A DNA stretch of 64,000 nucleotides from an uncultured Bacilli bacterium. Its GTDB lineage: Bacteria > Bacillota_I > Bacilli_A > RF39 > UBA660. The notes beneath the pieces were generated by a model. The model made no database searches, was not told where the DNA came from, and worked only from the letters and a program-made list of their open reading frames with translations. The stretch covers positions 124,001 to 188,000 of the forward strand of contig CAJTZU010000003.1 in the NCBI GenBank assembly GCA_910584165.1, read 5' to 3'. The translations under genes were made by a program, and so were the position numbers. This document shows, piece after piece, positions 51,238 through 59,401 of this stretch (within the stretch, counting starts at the first letter, position 1; each line of letters opens with the position of its first letter).

Positions 51238-51829
51238 AAAAATAACAAGAAAAATTACACAAGGGATGTATGTACTTACAACTAATGGTGGTGGTTGTAT
51301 GGTAGATGCCGTATCTCAAATAAGTGCAGGAGATAATCCCCTTATTGCCGTTGCTGTTATGAAGAAAAATTATACGAATGAGTTACTTAAGAAAAATACT
51401 AAATTTGCTCTTTCTGTTTTGGGAGAGGATGTTCGTCCAGATATCATTTCTATTTTTGGAATGAATTCTATGAGAGATATGAATAAATTTGAAAAAGTAG
51501 AAGCAGAAGAGGTGGAAGGCATAAAAGTACTATCTGATTCTTTAGGATATATGGTATGTGAAATAATAGATTCTATTGATAATGATACGCATACTTTATT
51601 TATTGGTAAGTTGATAGAAGCAGATGTCTATAAAGAAGGAGTGGCTATGAGTTATGGGTATTATCAAGAAAATAAAGAGGAATTTGTAAAAGTAACAACA
51701 GAAAATGGTAAAACAGCATGGATTTGTACAGTATGTGGATATATTTATTATGGAGAAGAAATACCAGATGATTTTAAATGTCCAATATGTGGAGTGGATA
51801 AGAGTTTATTTAAGAAAAAAGAAGGATAA
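51227..51829 (+). CDS. Flavin reductase with C-terminal rubredoxin domain
   Basis: Residues 1-155 form an FMN-binding flavin-reductase domain (GMYVLTTNGGGCMVDAVSQISAGDNP then NYTNELLKKNTKFALSVLGE). Residues 163-197 are rubredoxin with the four iron cysteines in CTVCGY and CPICGVDK. This fusion is the high-molecular-weight rubredoxin type of anaerobes, shuttling electrons from NAD(P)H to oxidative-stress reductases. It points to an anaerobic or microaerophilic life style. The gene is coupled to the DUF2130 gene by overlap. Confidence 0.93.
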   Translation: MKNKKITRKITQGMYVLTTNGGGCMVDAVSQISAGDNPLIAVAVMKKNYTNELLKKNTKFALSVLGEDVRPDIISIFGMNSMRDMNKFEKVEAEEVEGIKVLSDSLGYMVCEIIDSIDNDTHTLFIGKLIEADVYKEGVAMSYGYYQENKEEFVKVTTENGKTAWICTVCGYIYYGEEIPDDFKCPICGVDKSLFKKKEG

Positions 51830-51847
51830 ATATTTTCTTCTTTTTTT
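51815..51847 (+). terminator. Weak terminator after the rubredoxin gene
   Basis: A-rich arm ending GAAG pairs with CTTC followed by T residues, with a 12-base loop overlapping the stop codon. Confidence 0.5.
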
Positions 51848-51877
51848 GTAAACTATTTGTTTTCAATAAAATCTTAA

Positions 51878-51906
51878 TTGACTTCCTAAATAAATAAGGG
51901 TATATT
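51878..51906 (+). promoter_or_regulatory. Sigma-A promoter of the dehydrogenase gene
   Basis: TTGACT and TATATT are 17 bp apart. Downstream, AATATG and CATATT form a loose inverted repeat in the leader (about 51914-51935) that may be an operator. Confidence 0.6.
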
Positions 51907-51953
51907 GATAATAGAATATGAGAATTATTCCATATTACTAATAGGAGGAAAAT

Positions 51954-52919
51954 ATGAAAGCAAATGAAATAAAAAAAGTATCCTGTGTTGGAGCAGGTGT
52001 TATTGGATATAGTTGGGCTCTTTATTTTTCATTAAAAGGGTTAGAAGTAACTGTTTATGATATAACAGAAGAGGCTTTATCTTTATCAAAGACAAGAGTT
52101 CATGAAAGTTTAAAATCATTGATTAAAAATAATGTTGTAACAGAAACTGAAAGTACTCAAATAGAAGAAAGAATTTCTTATACACTTTCTATGGAAGAAG
52201 CCGTAAAAGAGGTACAACTTATTGTAGAATCAGGACCAGAAAACTATGATATTAAAAGAAATATGGTTAAAGAAATGGAAGAATTTACAAGTTCTGATAC
52301 AATCATTGTAAGTTCTACGTCAGGATTACTTATTACAGAGATTGCTAAGTATGCAAAAAATCCAGAACGTTTTATAGGAGCACATCCTTATAACCCACCA
52401 CATTTAATTCCATTAGTAGAAATTACTAAGGGTGAAAAAAGTACAGATGAAGTAGTAGAGACTGCCAAAGAATTTTATACTTTAATTGGAAAAGAACCAG
52501 TTGTTTTACAAAAAGAAGCATTAGGATTTATCTGTAATCGTATTCAAATGGCTCTTTATAGAGAAGTATGTGATTTAGTAATGCGCGGGGTATGTACTAT
52601 TGAAGATGCTGATAAAGCAGTTACTTTTGGACCAGGCTTACGTTGGGGAATTATGGGACCATCTTTAGTATTTCAATTAGGTGGAGGTCAATATGGAATA
52701 GCTGGTGCTTTAAAACATATGGGACCATCTGCTAATATGTGGCTTGAAGATATGGCTGATTTTAAAAAGATTCCTGATGAATTTGCCATGATTGCGCAAA
52801 CTGGAGTAAATGAAGAGATGAAAAATCGTTCTAGTGAAATAGGTAATGATGATGCCTCTTTAGCAGAATATCGTGATAAAATGTTAATCGAAATGTTAAA
52901 ACTACATGGGAAATTATAG
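51954..52919 (+). CDS. 3-hydroxyacyl-CoA dehydrogenase-family NAD enzyme
   Basis: A 321-residue dehydrogenase. The Rossmann motif is CVGAGVIGYSWAL (11-23), with NAD-specific Asp in TVYDITE. Catalytic residues sit in SSTSGLLITEIA (Ser), FIGAHPYNPPHLIPLVEI (His, Glu) and GFICNRIQ (Asn). GPGLRWGIMGPSLVFQLGGG in the C-terminal domain is the lambda-crystallin/carnitine-dehydrogenase subtype, not the classical fatty-acid beta-oxidation type. The substrate is probably a small hydroxy acid or hydroxyacyl compound. The TfoX-like gene follows after 3 bp. Confidence 0.9.
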   Translation: MKANEIKKVSCVGAGVIGYSWALYFSLKGLEVTVYDITEEALSLSKTRVHESLKSLIKNNVVTETESTQIEERISYTLSMEEAVKEVQLIVESGPENYDIKRNMVKEMEEFTSSDTIIVSSTSGLLITEIAKYAKNPERFIGAHPYNPPHLIPLVEITKGEKSTDEVVETAKEFYTLIGKEPVVLQKEALGFICNRIQMALYREVCDLVMRGVCTIEDADKAVTFGPGLRWGIMGPSLVFQLGGGQYGIAGALKHMGPSANMWLEDMADFKKIPDEFAMIAQTGVNEEMKNRSSEIGNDDASLAEYRDKMLIEMLKLHGKL

Positions 52920-52922
52920 AAT

Positions 52923-53240
52923 ATGGCAACAACAAAAGATTATAAAGAGTATTTAGTAGGACAATTATCTATACTAGAAAATATTGTCTGTAGACCAATG
53001 ATGGGAGAATATCTTCTCTATTATGATGATATCTTATTTGGGGGAATCTATGATAATCGACTACTCATTAAAATAGTAGAAGGTAATCAAAAATATGAAC
53101 TTCCAAGTGCAATTCCTTATGAAGGTGCTAAAACAATGTATGAGATAGAGGATTTAGATGACCAAGAACTCATTAAAGATATTGTTCTTGATACATGTAA
53201 ATGTTTACCTAAAAAAGGTACTAAAAAAAGTAGAAAATGA
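52923..53240 (+). CDS. TfoX N-terminal domain protein
   Basis: A 105-residue stand-alone TfoX/Sxy N-terminal domain: VCRPMMGEYLLYYDDILFGGIYDNRLLIKI is typical, and AKTMYEIEDLDDQELIKDIVLDTCKCLPKK follows. In proteobacteria this domain occurs in the competence regulator; in Firmicutes such single-domain forms have no known role. It is cotranscribed with the dehydrogenase. Its stop lies in the loop of a bidirectional terminator. Confidence 0.88.
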   Translation: MATTKDYKEYLVGQLSILENIVCRPMMGEYLLYYDDILFGGIYDNRLLIKIVEGNQKYELPSAIPYEGAKTMYEIEDLDDQELIKDIVLDTCKCLPKKGTKKSRK

Positions 53241-53254
53241 ATTCTACTTTTTTT
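53223..53254. terminator. Bidirectional terminator with both stop codons inside
   Basis: 13-bp arms, core AGTAGAA and TTCTACT (53229-53235, 53242-53248), extended by A and T runs. The stops of the convergent TfoX and tetR genes both fall within it. Confidence 0.88.
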
Positions 53255-53741
53255 GTTGATTATTTACTGCTTCAAATTTTTTAGACATTTCTTCAGGTGT
53301 CTCTTTCATACCACGTTTGTACCACTCTGTACACCAACCATAAATGATGTAAGCTACCATGACTTTAATATAATCTTCTATTTCATTCATTCCTTCTTTA
53401 TATCCACAAGCAGATAAAATATTCTCTTCTAAAAGATACTGGAGATTAGATTGATATAAAAGGGGAAGAACCTCTTTTTGTTCATAGAAAAACTTAAATA
53501 TTTGATAGGCAATATTGGTATCGCCACTTTCTTCCCAACGTTTTCCCCAATCTTTTAGTGCTTTTGTTAGATAACTTTTAACAACATCTTCTTTAGAAGA
53601 GAATTTACGATAAAAAGAAATTCTAGAGACACCAGCTTTATTCGTAATATCCGTAATCGTAATATTTTTAAATTCTTTTTCTTTCATTAATTTGAGTAGA
53701 GCTTCCTCAATATATTCTTCTAAATTCATAGATTCTTTCAT
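53244..53741 (-). CDS. TetR/AcrR-family regulator of the MacB-like ABC gene
   Basis: The HTH is near the N-terminus (EFKNITITDITNKAGVSRISFYRKFSSKEDVV). The C-terminal helical domain is unassigned. The start is uncertain: ATG 53741 leaves a TetR-typical N-terminus, while ATG 53768 is only about 9 bases from the expected transcription start and has no ribosome site. It is divergent from the large ABC transporter gene, and a palindrome TGTTAC-actt-GTAACA lies between them. A TGTTACA half site also lies at its own first codons. Autoregulation and repression of the ABC gene are the natural inference. Confidence 0.85.
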   Translation of the reverse strand: MKESMNLEEYIEEALLKLMKEKEFKNITITDITNKAGVSRISFYRKFSSKEDVVKSYLTKALKDWGKRWEESGDTNIAYQIFKFFYEQKEVLPLLYQSNLQYLLEENILSACGYKEGMNEIEDYIKVMVAYIIYGWCTEWYKRGMKETPEEMSKKFEAVNNQQKK

Positions 53742-53803
53742 GTTACAAATGAGCCTCTTTTGTTTCATTTACTATTTTTTCTATTGTACAACCTAAAAAG
53801 ATG

Positions 53804-53819
53804 TGTTACACTTGTAACA
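53804..53819. promoter_or_regulatory. Candidate TetR operator
   Basis: Perfect 6-bp arms TGTTAC and GTAACA with a 4-bp centre in the divergent tetR/ABC gap. A minus-strand TACAAT (53784-53789) sits beside it. Another TGTTACA half site is at 53741-53747. Confidence 0.65.
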
Positions 53820-53861
53820 TCTTAAAGCAGATTTAAGAAAAAGTCAAGTGGAGGAGATAAA

Positions 53862-56297
53862 ATGTTAGAACTAAAAGAGATAACAAAAAAATATGTCATC
53901 GGGGAAACTTTTCAGCCAGTATTAAAAGGAATCAATATAACATTTAGAAAAAACGAATTTACTTCTATCTTAGGAGCAAGTGGTAGTGGGAAAACAACTC
54001 TTTTAAATATTATTGGTGGGTTAGATCAATATGATAGTGGCGATTTATTGATAGAGGGAGTATCTACTAGAAAATATACAGATAGAGATTGGGATTCTTA
54101 CAGAAATTATCGTGTTGGATTTATTTTCCAAAGTTATAATTTAATTGCTCATCAAACGGTTTTATCGAATGTGGAAATTGCGCTTACTTTATCAGGTGTA
54201 TCTAAAAAAGAAAGAAAAAGAAGAGCTATCGAAGCATTAGAAAAAGTAGGATTAAAAGACCATATTCATAAAAGACCAAATCAACTATCAGGTGGGCAGA
54301 TGCAAAGAGTAGCGATTGCTCGTGCTCTTGTTAATAATCCAGAAATTATTTTGGCGGATGAACCTACTGGTGCTCTTGATTCAGAAACTAGTGTTCAAAT
54401 TATGGAGTTATTAAGTGAGATAGCGAAAGATAAATTAGTTATCATGGTTACTCATAACCCAGAGTTAGCTCGTGAATATTCTAACCGTATTATCACTTTA
54501 AAAGATGGACTTATTGTGGATGATTCTAATCCGTATAAAGAAGAACAAAAGGAAGTAAAAAAGCGAAAAGTTACAAAGACTTCTATGTCTTTAATGACTT
54601 CTTTGGGATTATCTTTCAATAACTTGTTAACAAAAAAGGGAAGAACTATTCTAACTGCTTTTGCAGGTTCTATAGGTATTATTGGAATTGCCTTAATTCT
54701 TTCCTTATCTAATGGAGTATCTAAGTATGTTGCTAATATGGAAAGAGATTCCTTATCAGATTATCCATTAACATTTGAAAAAAATAGTTATGATTTTTCA
54801 AAATTATTTACGGTCAATGAAAAAGAAAAAGTAGAGTGTAGTGGAGATAAACTCTGTTCTGAAGATGATATTACAGAGCAAGTAAATTTACTTACAGATG
54901 GACTTATTAAAAAGAATAATTTAGAGGAATTTAAAAAATATTTAGATTCTAATGAAGAAATGAAAGACTATGTAACAGAGATTCAATATGGTTACAATTT
55001 AGATTTACAAATTTATTCTAATAAGAGTGGGAATTATACTAGAATTAATCCTAATACTTTTAGTATTTTAGGTAATCAAGATATTAGCGAATCAGAAGCT
55101 GGTGTTACAGTATCTATGCCAGATACTACTACTCCTGTTTTCCAAGAATTATTAGATAATGAAGAAGTTTTAAATAGTAAATATGAAATAGTAGCAGGAA
55201 ATCTTCCAAAAGACTATAATGAACTAGTACTTGTAGTTGGAAAAGATAATATTATTCCAGATTCTATTTTATATGCTCTTGATATAAAAGATAGAAAAGA
55301 AATAGGAAAACTTTTAGAGGAAATGGGTAAGAAAGAGGAAAAAGAAAGTACTAGTTATTCTTATGATGATATTTTAAAATTATCTTATAAATTAATTTTA
55401 AATACTGACTATTATAAAAAAGAAGATGGTATGTATCGAGATTTTTCTAATGATAGAAATTATATGAATCATATTATAGAAAATGGTCTAGATATGAAAG
55501 TAGTTGGAATTATTCGTACAAAAGAGGATAGTACTGCTTCTAACTTTGTTGGCTATAAACATACTCTAACAGAATATGTAATTCGTGAGATTGCTAAAAC
55601 AGATATTTATAAAGAACAAGTTCAAAATAAAGAAGTTAATGTGTTAACACATGAAGAATTTGATGGACTTAACAATACCTATGAAAATACAGCTAAGCTA
55701 CTTGGGATTGCCAATTTAGATAATCCAGATTCTATTAATATTTATCCTAATGATTTTGATTCTAAAGAAAAAATTGTAAAATTAATTGATAATTATAATG
55801 AAGAGCAAAAAAGTAATGGTAAAAATGATTTAGTGGTTTCTTATACAGATTTGATAAAAACAGTAGTAAGTGGAGTTACTTCTATTATCAATATTATCTC
55901 TTTTGTATTAATTGGATTTGTTGCTATTAGTTTAATTGTATCTAGTATTATGATAGCAATTATTACCTATATTAGTGTTTTAGAAAGAACGAAAGAAATT
56001 GGTATTTTAAGAGCAATCGGTGCTAGTAAAAAGGATGTATCTCGTGTATTTAAAGCAGAAACAATTATTGAAGGTTTAATTGCAGGCTTACTTGGTATTG
56101 GCATTGCTTTATTAATTAGTATGCCAGTAAATTTCATTGTATCTGCTGTAGCAGGAATTGAATCTGTTGCAAGTATGCCATTAGGAAGTGCTATATTCTT
56201 AATATTATTAAGTATTTTATTAAATGTTATTGCAGGTCATATTCCATCTAAAATGGCTAGTAAGAAAGATCCTGTTATCGCACTTCGTTCGGAATAA
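53862..56297 (+). CDS. MacB-like ABC transporter, ATPase and FtsX permease fused
   Basis: An 811-residue exporter. Residues 1-225 are the LolD/MacB-type ATPase: GASGSGKTT, LSGGQMQRVAIARAL, EIILADEPTGALD. After a linker the MacB/FtsX permease begins with one helix (about 265-285). A large extracytoplasmic domain (290-660) and three C-terminal helices follow, with ERTKEIGILRAIGASKKDVSRVF between them, the FtsX signature. The end ASKKDPVIALRSE is the usual PAxALR-type tail. Such four-helix mechanotransmission exporters handle antimicrobial peptides or lipoproteins in Firmicutes. It is preceded by GTGGAGGAG and probably controlled by the divergent TetR. Confidence 0.92.
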   Translation: MLELKEITKKYVIGETFQPVLKGINITFRKNEFTSILGASGSGKTTLLNIIGGLDQYDSGDLLIEGVSTRKYTDRDWDSYRNYRVGFIFQSYNLIAHQTVLSNVEIALTLSGVSKKERKRRAIEALEKVGLKDHIHKRPNQLSGGQMQRVAIARALVNNPEIILADEPTGALDSETSVQIMELLSEIAKDKLVIMVTHNPELAREYSNRIITLKDGLIVDDSNPYKEEQKEVKKRKVTKTSMSLMTSLGLSFNNLLTKKGRTILTAFAGSIGIIGIALILSLSNGVSKYVANMERDSLSDYPLTFEKNSYDFSKLFTVNEKEKVECSGDKLCSEDDITEQVNLLTDGLIKKNNLEEFKKYLDSNEEMKDYVTEIQYGYNLDLQIYSNKSGNYTRINPNTFSILGNQDISESEAGVTVSMPDTTTPVFQELLDNEEVLNSKYEIVAGNLPKDYNELVLVVGKDNIIPDSILYALDIKDRKEIGKLLEEMGKKEEKESTSYSYDDILKLSYKLILNTDYYKKEDGMYRDFSNDRNYMNHIIENGLDMKVVGIIRTKEDSTASNFVGYKHTLTEYVIREIAKTDIYKEQVQNKEVNVLTHEEFDGLNNTYENTAKLLGIANLDNPDSINIYPNDFDSKEKIVKLIDNYNEEQKSNGKNDLVVSYTDLIKTVVSGVTSIINIISFVLIGFVAISLIVSSIMIAIITYISVLERTKEIGILRAIGASKKDVSRVFKAETIIEGLIAGLLGIGIALLISMPVNFIVSAVAGIESVASMPLGSAIFLILLSILLNVIAGHIPSKMASKKDPVIALRSE

Positions 56298-56299
56298 TA

Positions 56300-56324
56300 A
56301 AAAAGCAAGGTTTTCTTGCTTTTT
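56300..56324 (+). terminator. Terminator of the MacB-like gene
   Basis: Arms AAAAAGCAAG and CTTGCTTTTT. Confidence 0.88.
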
Positions 56325-56325
56325 A

Positions 56326-56354
56326 TTGATTTCATTGCAATTGTTTCGTATAAT
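56326..56354 (+). promoter_or_regulatory. Sigma-A promoter (TTGATT-17-TATAAT)
   Basis: The -35 begins one base after the preceding terminator stem. It serves the DUF4299-like gene 31 bp on. Confidence 0.65.
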
Positions 56355-56384
56355 ATTAGTTAGAAATAAACCTAGGAGGTTTTT

Positions 56385-57227
56385 ATGGCTGTAGAAGTTA
56401 CTATTAAGAAAAAAGGTTTCTTTAAAAGAAAAATAGAAATTCCAAAACTTGTATTTGAAGATATGGGATATGGAACAATGGATGATAATTGGAGGCTTTT
56501 AGAAAATGAAGTAGGGGAACCGACAATTGTTTATAGTCATAATATATTAGAAAGAGGAATAGAAATTGTTTCTGAAAAGGAAGAAATTTTATTACGTTTA
56601 CCTCTACCAACAGGAGAAAATGAAATCCGCTTCTTTTATGAATATGTAGAAAGGTTATGTAAATACTTAAAAGTAGATACCTTTTTTAGATATGAAGAGG
56701 AATCCTATTTTGATAGAATAGAAGACTATATTAAATGGGATATTACTGCTAGTATTAGCGCTATTAGTGGTATGAGAGAATCTATTGAAAAGAAAGAATA
56801 TGAAGAAATGTATATTTTTGGGGTATTAAATCCTATTACAATAGGTCCCAAAGAATTAGATTTTATTGATGACAGCCCAAAAAAATTAGGAGAACTTTTA
56901 CACAATTTACAAAGTGTAGATGCTTATTATGCTGGCACTAAAATTTATCAAAGAGAAAATGGAGCCTTATTTGGTATGTATGTTTTAACAGAGAATGTAA
57001 AATCAGTTATTCCATTAAAACCTACTATTCTTATGAATAATGAATTAAAAGTAGAGGAATGGTATGTTACTTTTTGCTATGATGAGGATATTGATGGAAG
57101 CATATTGTTTGATGATTTCATTAGTTCTATAGATACAAGCGATTATTACGATGCTACTCATTTCTTTATCACTTTGGAAAAAGAAAAGATGAAAGAATTA
57201 TTAGATAAATATAGAAAAGAATTATAA
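56385..57227 (+). CDS. Hypothetical protein, possibly DUF4299 family
   Basis: A 280-residue cytosolic protein beginning MAVEVTIKKKGFFKRK, then VFEDMGYGTMDDNW. A central region has MYIFGVLNPITIGPKELDF, and the C-terminus has strand-rich WYVTFCYDEDIDGSILFDDFISSIDTSDYYDATHFFITLEK. Start and general layout recall DUF4299 proteins of Firmicutes, but this is from memory and tentative. There is no membrane segment, and it is very acidic overall. Its own promoter and terminator flank it. Confidence 0.6.
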   Translation: MAVEVTIKKKGFFKRKIEIPKLVFEDMGYGTMDDNWRLLENEVGEPTIVYSHNILERGIEIVSEKEEILLRLPLPTGENEIRFFYEYVERLCKYLKVDTFFRYEEESYFDRIEDYIKWDITASISAISGMRESIEKKEYEEMYIFGVLNPITIGPKELDFIDDSPKKLGELLHNLQSVDAYYAGTKIYQRENGALFGMYVLTENVKSVIPLKPTILMNNELKVEEWYVTFCYDEDIDGSILFDDFISSIDTSDYYDATHFFITLEKEKMKELLDKYRKEL

Positions 57228-57260
57228 AAAGATTGAAATTTTATTATTTCAATCTTTTTT
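57226..57260 (+). terminator. Terminator with long stem
   Basis: Arms AAAAAGATTGAAAT and ATTTCAATCTTTTT (14 bp) around TTTATT, overlapping the stop codon. Confidence 0.9.
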
Positions 57261-57326
57261 TGTCGAAAAAAGGAAATAGGATATTTTTCAATAATAATAT
57301 TAGTAGAAAGATAAGCGGTGTTGAAG

Positions 57327-58268
57327 ATGAAAAATGAAATTATTCTATTTGAAAATCAAAAAGTAAAATTAGAAGTAAATGTGAAGGATGAAACAGTTTG
57401 GTTATCTTTAGAACAGATGAGTAAATTATTTGATAGAGATAAATCAGTTATTTCTAGGCATATTAAGAATACTTTACAAGAGGAATTAGATTCTTCAACT
57501 GTTGCAAATTTTGCAATAGTTCAAAAAGAAGGAAAAAGAAACGTAACTCGTCAGGTTGATTATTATAATTTAGATATGATTATTAGTATTGGTTATCGGG
57601 TGAAATCAAAAAATGGAGTTATTTTTAGAAAATGGGCTAATTCTATTTTAAAAGATTATTTATTAAAGGGTTATGTAGTTAATCAAAAAAGATTAGATTA
57701 TTTAGAGAAAACAATTCAATTAATTGATATTGCTAATAGAATGGAAGATAGATTAGAAGATAATGATGCGAAAGAAATTTTAAAAGTAATTGGAGGATAT
57801 TCTAAAGCATTAAATTTATTAGATGATTATGATTATAAAACCATAAGAAAAGTAGTTGGAAATAAAGATACTAGAAAGATTACTTATCAAGATTGTAAAG
57901 AGATTATTAGTAAATTAAAATTTCAAGAAAAGAGTTCTTTATTTGCAATTGAAAGAGATAGTGGTTTAGAGGCTATCATAGGGGATATATATCAAACGTA
58001 TGGAAAAGAAGATTTATATAAAAGTATTGAAGAAAAGGCTTCTAATTTCTTATATATGATTGTTAAAAATCATATTTTTATTGATGGCAATAAAAGAATT
58101 GCGGCAACTCTTTTCATTTACTTTTTAAATTTTTATCATATCTTATATAAGAATGGTAGGGCTATTATTGATAATAATACATTAACTGCTTTAACCTTAT
58201 TAGTAGCAGAATCTAACCCTAAAGAAAAAGAAGTACTTATTGACTTAATTATGAACTTTTTGGGATAA
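57327..58268 (+). CDS. RhuM-like N-terminal domain fused to a Fic/DOC domain
   Basis: A 313-residue protein. Residues 1-110 form the RhuM/virulence-protein domain (VWLSLEQMSKLFDRDKSVISRHIKNTLQEEEL-type, then RQVDYYNLDMIISIGYRVKSKNGVIFRKWA), thought to bind nucleic acid. Residues about 185-310 form a Fic/DOC fold with the active motif HIFIDGNKR, differing from HPFxDGNGR mainly at Pro and the last Gly. Fic enzymes AMPylate or phosphorylate targets and often act as toxins. No small antitoxin gene is adjacent. The start ATG 57327 follows GGTG; the GTG at 57318 is less likely. Possibly a mobile accessory gene. Confidence 0.88.
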   Translation: MKNEIILFENQKVKLEVNVKDETVWLSLEQMSKLFDRDKSVISRHIKNTLQEELDSSTVANFAIVQKEGKRNVTRQVDYYNLDMIISIGYRVKSKNGVIFRKWANSILKDYLLKGYVVNQKRLDYLEKTIQLIDIANRMEDRLEDNDAKEILKVIGGYSKALNLLDDYDYKTIRKVVGNKDTRKITYQDCKEIISKLKFQEKSSLFAIERDSGLEAIIGDIYQTYGKEDLYKSIEEKASNFLYMIVKNHIFIDGNKRIAATLFIYFLNFYHILYKNGRAIIDNNTLTALTLLVAESNPKEKEVLIDLIMNFLG

Positions 58269-58291
58269 CCTTTAAAAATAAAAATTAAGTA

Positions 58292-58322
58292 TTGACCTAA
58301 AGTAATGTTTAGGTGTTAAAAT
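58292..58322 (+). promoter_or_regulatory. MerR-type promoter: operator in a 19-bp spacer
   Basis: TTGACC (58292-58297) and TAAAAT (58317-58322) are 19 bp apart, the over-long spacer typical of MerR-activated promoters. The spacer is filled by the palindrome ACCTAAA-N6-TTTAGGT (58295-58314). The same palindrome is found at 60906-60925 next to the merR gene. Confidence 0.85.
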
Positions 58323-58341
58323 GAAAATGTGGAGGTATTTT

Positions 58342-59333
58342 ATGAATAAGAAATTTATAGTAATATTGATATTAGTGATATTCATTTTAGGAGTCGTAAT
58401 TACATTTAGCATGATTAAGAAGGGGGATAAAAAAGTGGATAAAGAAACAAACAATAATACTGAAATTAATAGCAATAGTAACAGTAATGAGAATACTCAT
58501 CAAAATGTGGCTGTTATTTATTTTTCCGCAACAGGGACGACAAAGGATGTAGCAGAGACTTTAAAAGAAGTAACTGATGGAGATTTTATTGAGATTATTC
58601 CAGAAGAAAAATATACTAGTAATGATTTAAATTATAATAGTGATTGCAGGGCTAATAGAGAGCAACAAGATTCAAAAGCAAGACCTAAAATTGAAAATAA
58701 AATAGATGTTAGTAAGTACGATGTTATCTATTTAGGATATCCTATTTGGTGGGGAACAGCACCTAAAATTATTTTAACTCTTTTAGATACCTATGATTTA
58801 AATGGAAAAACCGTAATTCCTTTTGTACTTCTGGTAGTACTGGAATAGAGCAAAGTATTCAAGATTTAAAAAATTACAAATCCAATATTCATTGGCTAGA
58901 TGGAAAAAGATTTTCATCTCCTTCAAAAGCAGAAATTCAAAAATGGGTAGATAGTTTAGATATCCTAGTCACTAAAGATAAAAAACTTACTATTACTGTA
59001 AATAATCAAAAATTAACAGCAACTTTAGTAGATAATTCTAGTACAAAAGTGCTTTTAGAAAGATTAGAAAATGGTCCTATTACTATTGAAATGCATGACT
59101 ATGGAAGTTTTGAAAAAGTAGGGTCTCTAGGATTTGATTTACCAACGAATGATGAAGAAATTTCTACTGATGCTGGGGACATTATTTTATATCAAGGCAA
59201 TTCTTTTGTTATTTACTATGATAAAAACAATTGGAATTTTACTAAATTAGGGCATATCGATAATGTTTCAAAGATAGACTTAAAAAATATATTAGGAAGT
59301 GGAAATGTAACTGTTACCCTTTCTAAAGAATAG
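58342..59333 (+). pseudogene. Flavodoxin + cyclophilin-like fold protein, broken by a one-base frameshift
   Basis: The start is ATG 58342 after TGGAGG; the ATG at 58321 overlaps the -10. Residues 5-27 form a signal anchor, then an Asn/Ser linker. The flavodoxin domain has VIYFSATGTTKDVAETL (FMN phosphate loop) and IYLGYPIWWGTAPKI. At 58821-58824 the run TTTT appears to have lost one T: the frame meets TAG at 58846-58848, whereas the -1 frame continues F-C-TSGSTGIEQSIQDLKNY and then a cyclophilin-like domain ending VTVTLSKE at 59333. A fifth T would restore PFCTSG, the usual flavodoxin sequence here. Either a real mutation or a homopolymer error. It is driven by the MerR-type promoter. Confidence 0.85.
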
Positions 59334-59344
59334 TCTTAAAAAAG

Positions 59345-59370
59345 CAAATCTAAAACTTAGATTTGTTTTT
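59345..59370 (+). terminator. Terminator after the flavodoxin gene
   Basis: Arms CAAATCTAA and TTAGATTTG (59345-59353, 59357-59365) then five T. Confidence 0.88.
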
Positions 59371-59371
59371 A

Positions 59372-59380
59372 TGTTATAAT
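59372..59380 (+). promoter_or_regulatory. Extended -10 (TGTTATAAT) for ogt
   Basis: It starts one base after the T run and 22 bp before the next start. Confidence 0.6.
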
Positions 59381-59401
59381 AAGGGAAATAGAAGGTGATG
59401 T

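Noticed and set aside
58815..58830. Programmed -1 frameshift in the flavodoxin gene
   Set aside because: The zero-frame codons CCT TTT GTA do not form an X-XXY-YYZ heptamer and I see no pseudoknot. A lost T in a homopolymer is simpler.
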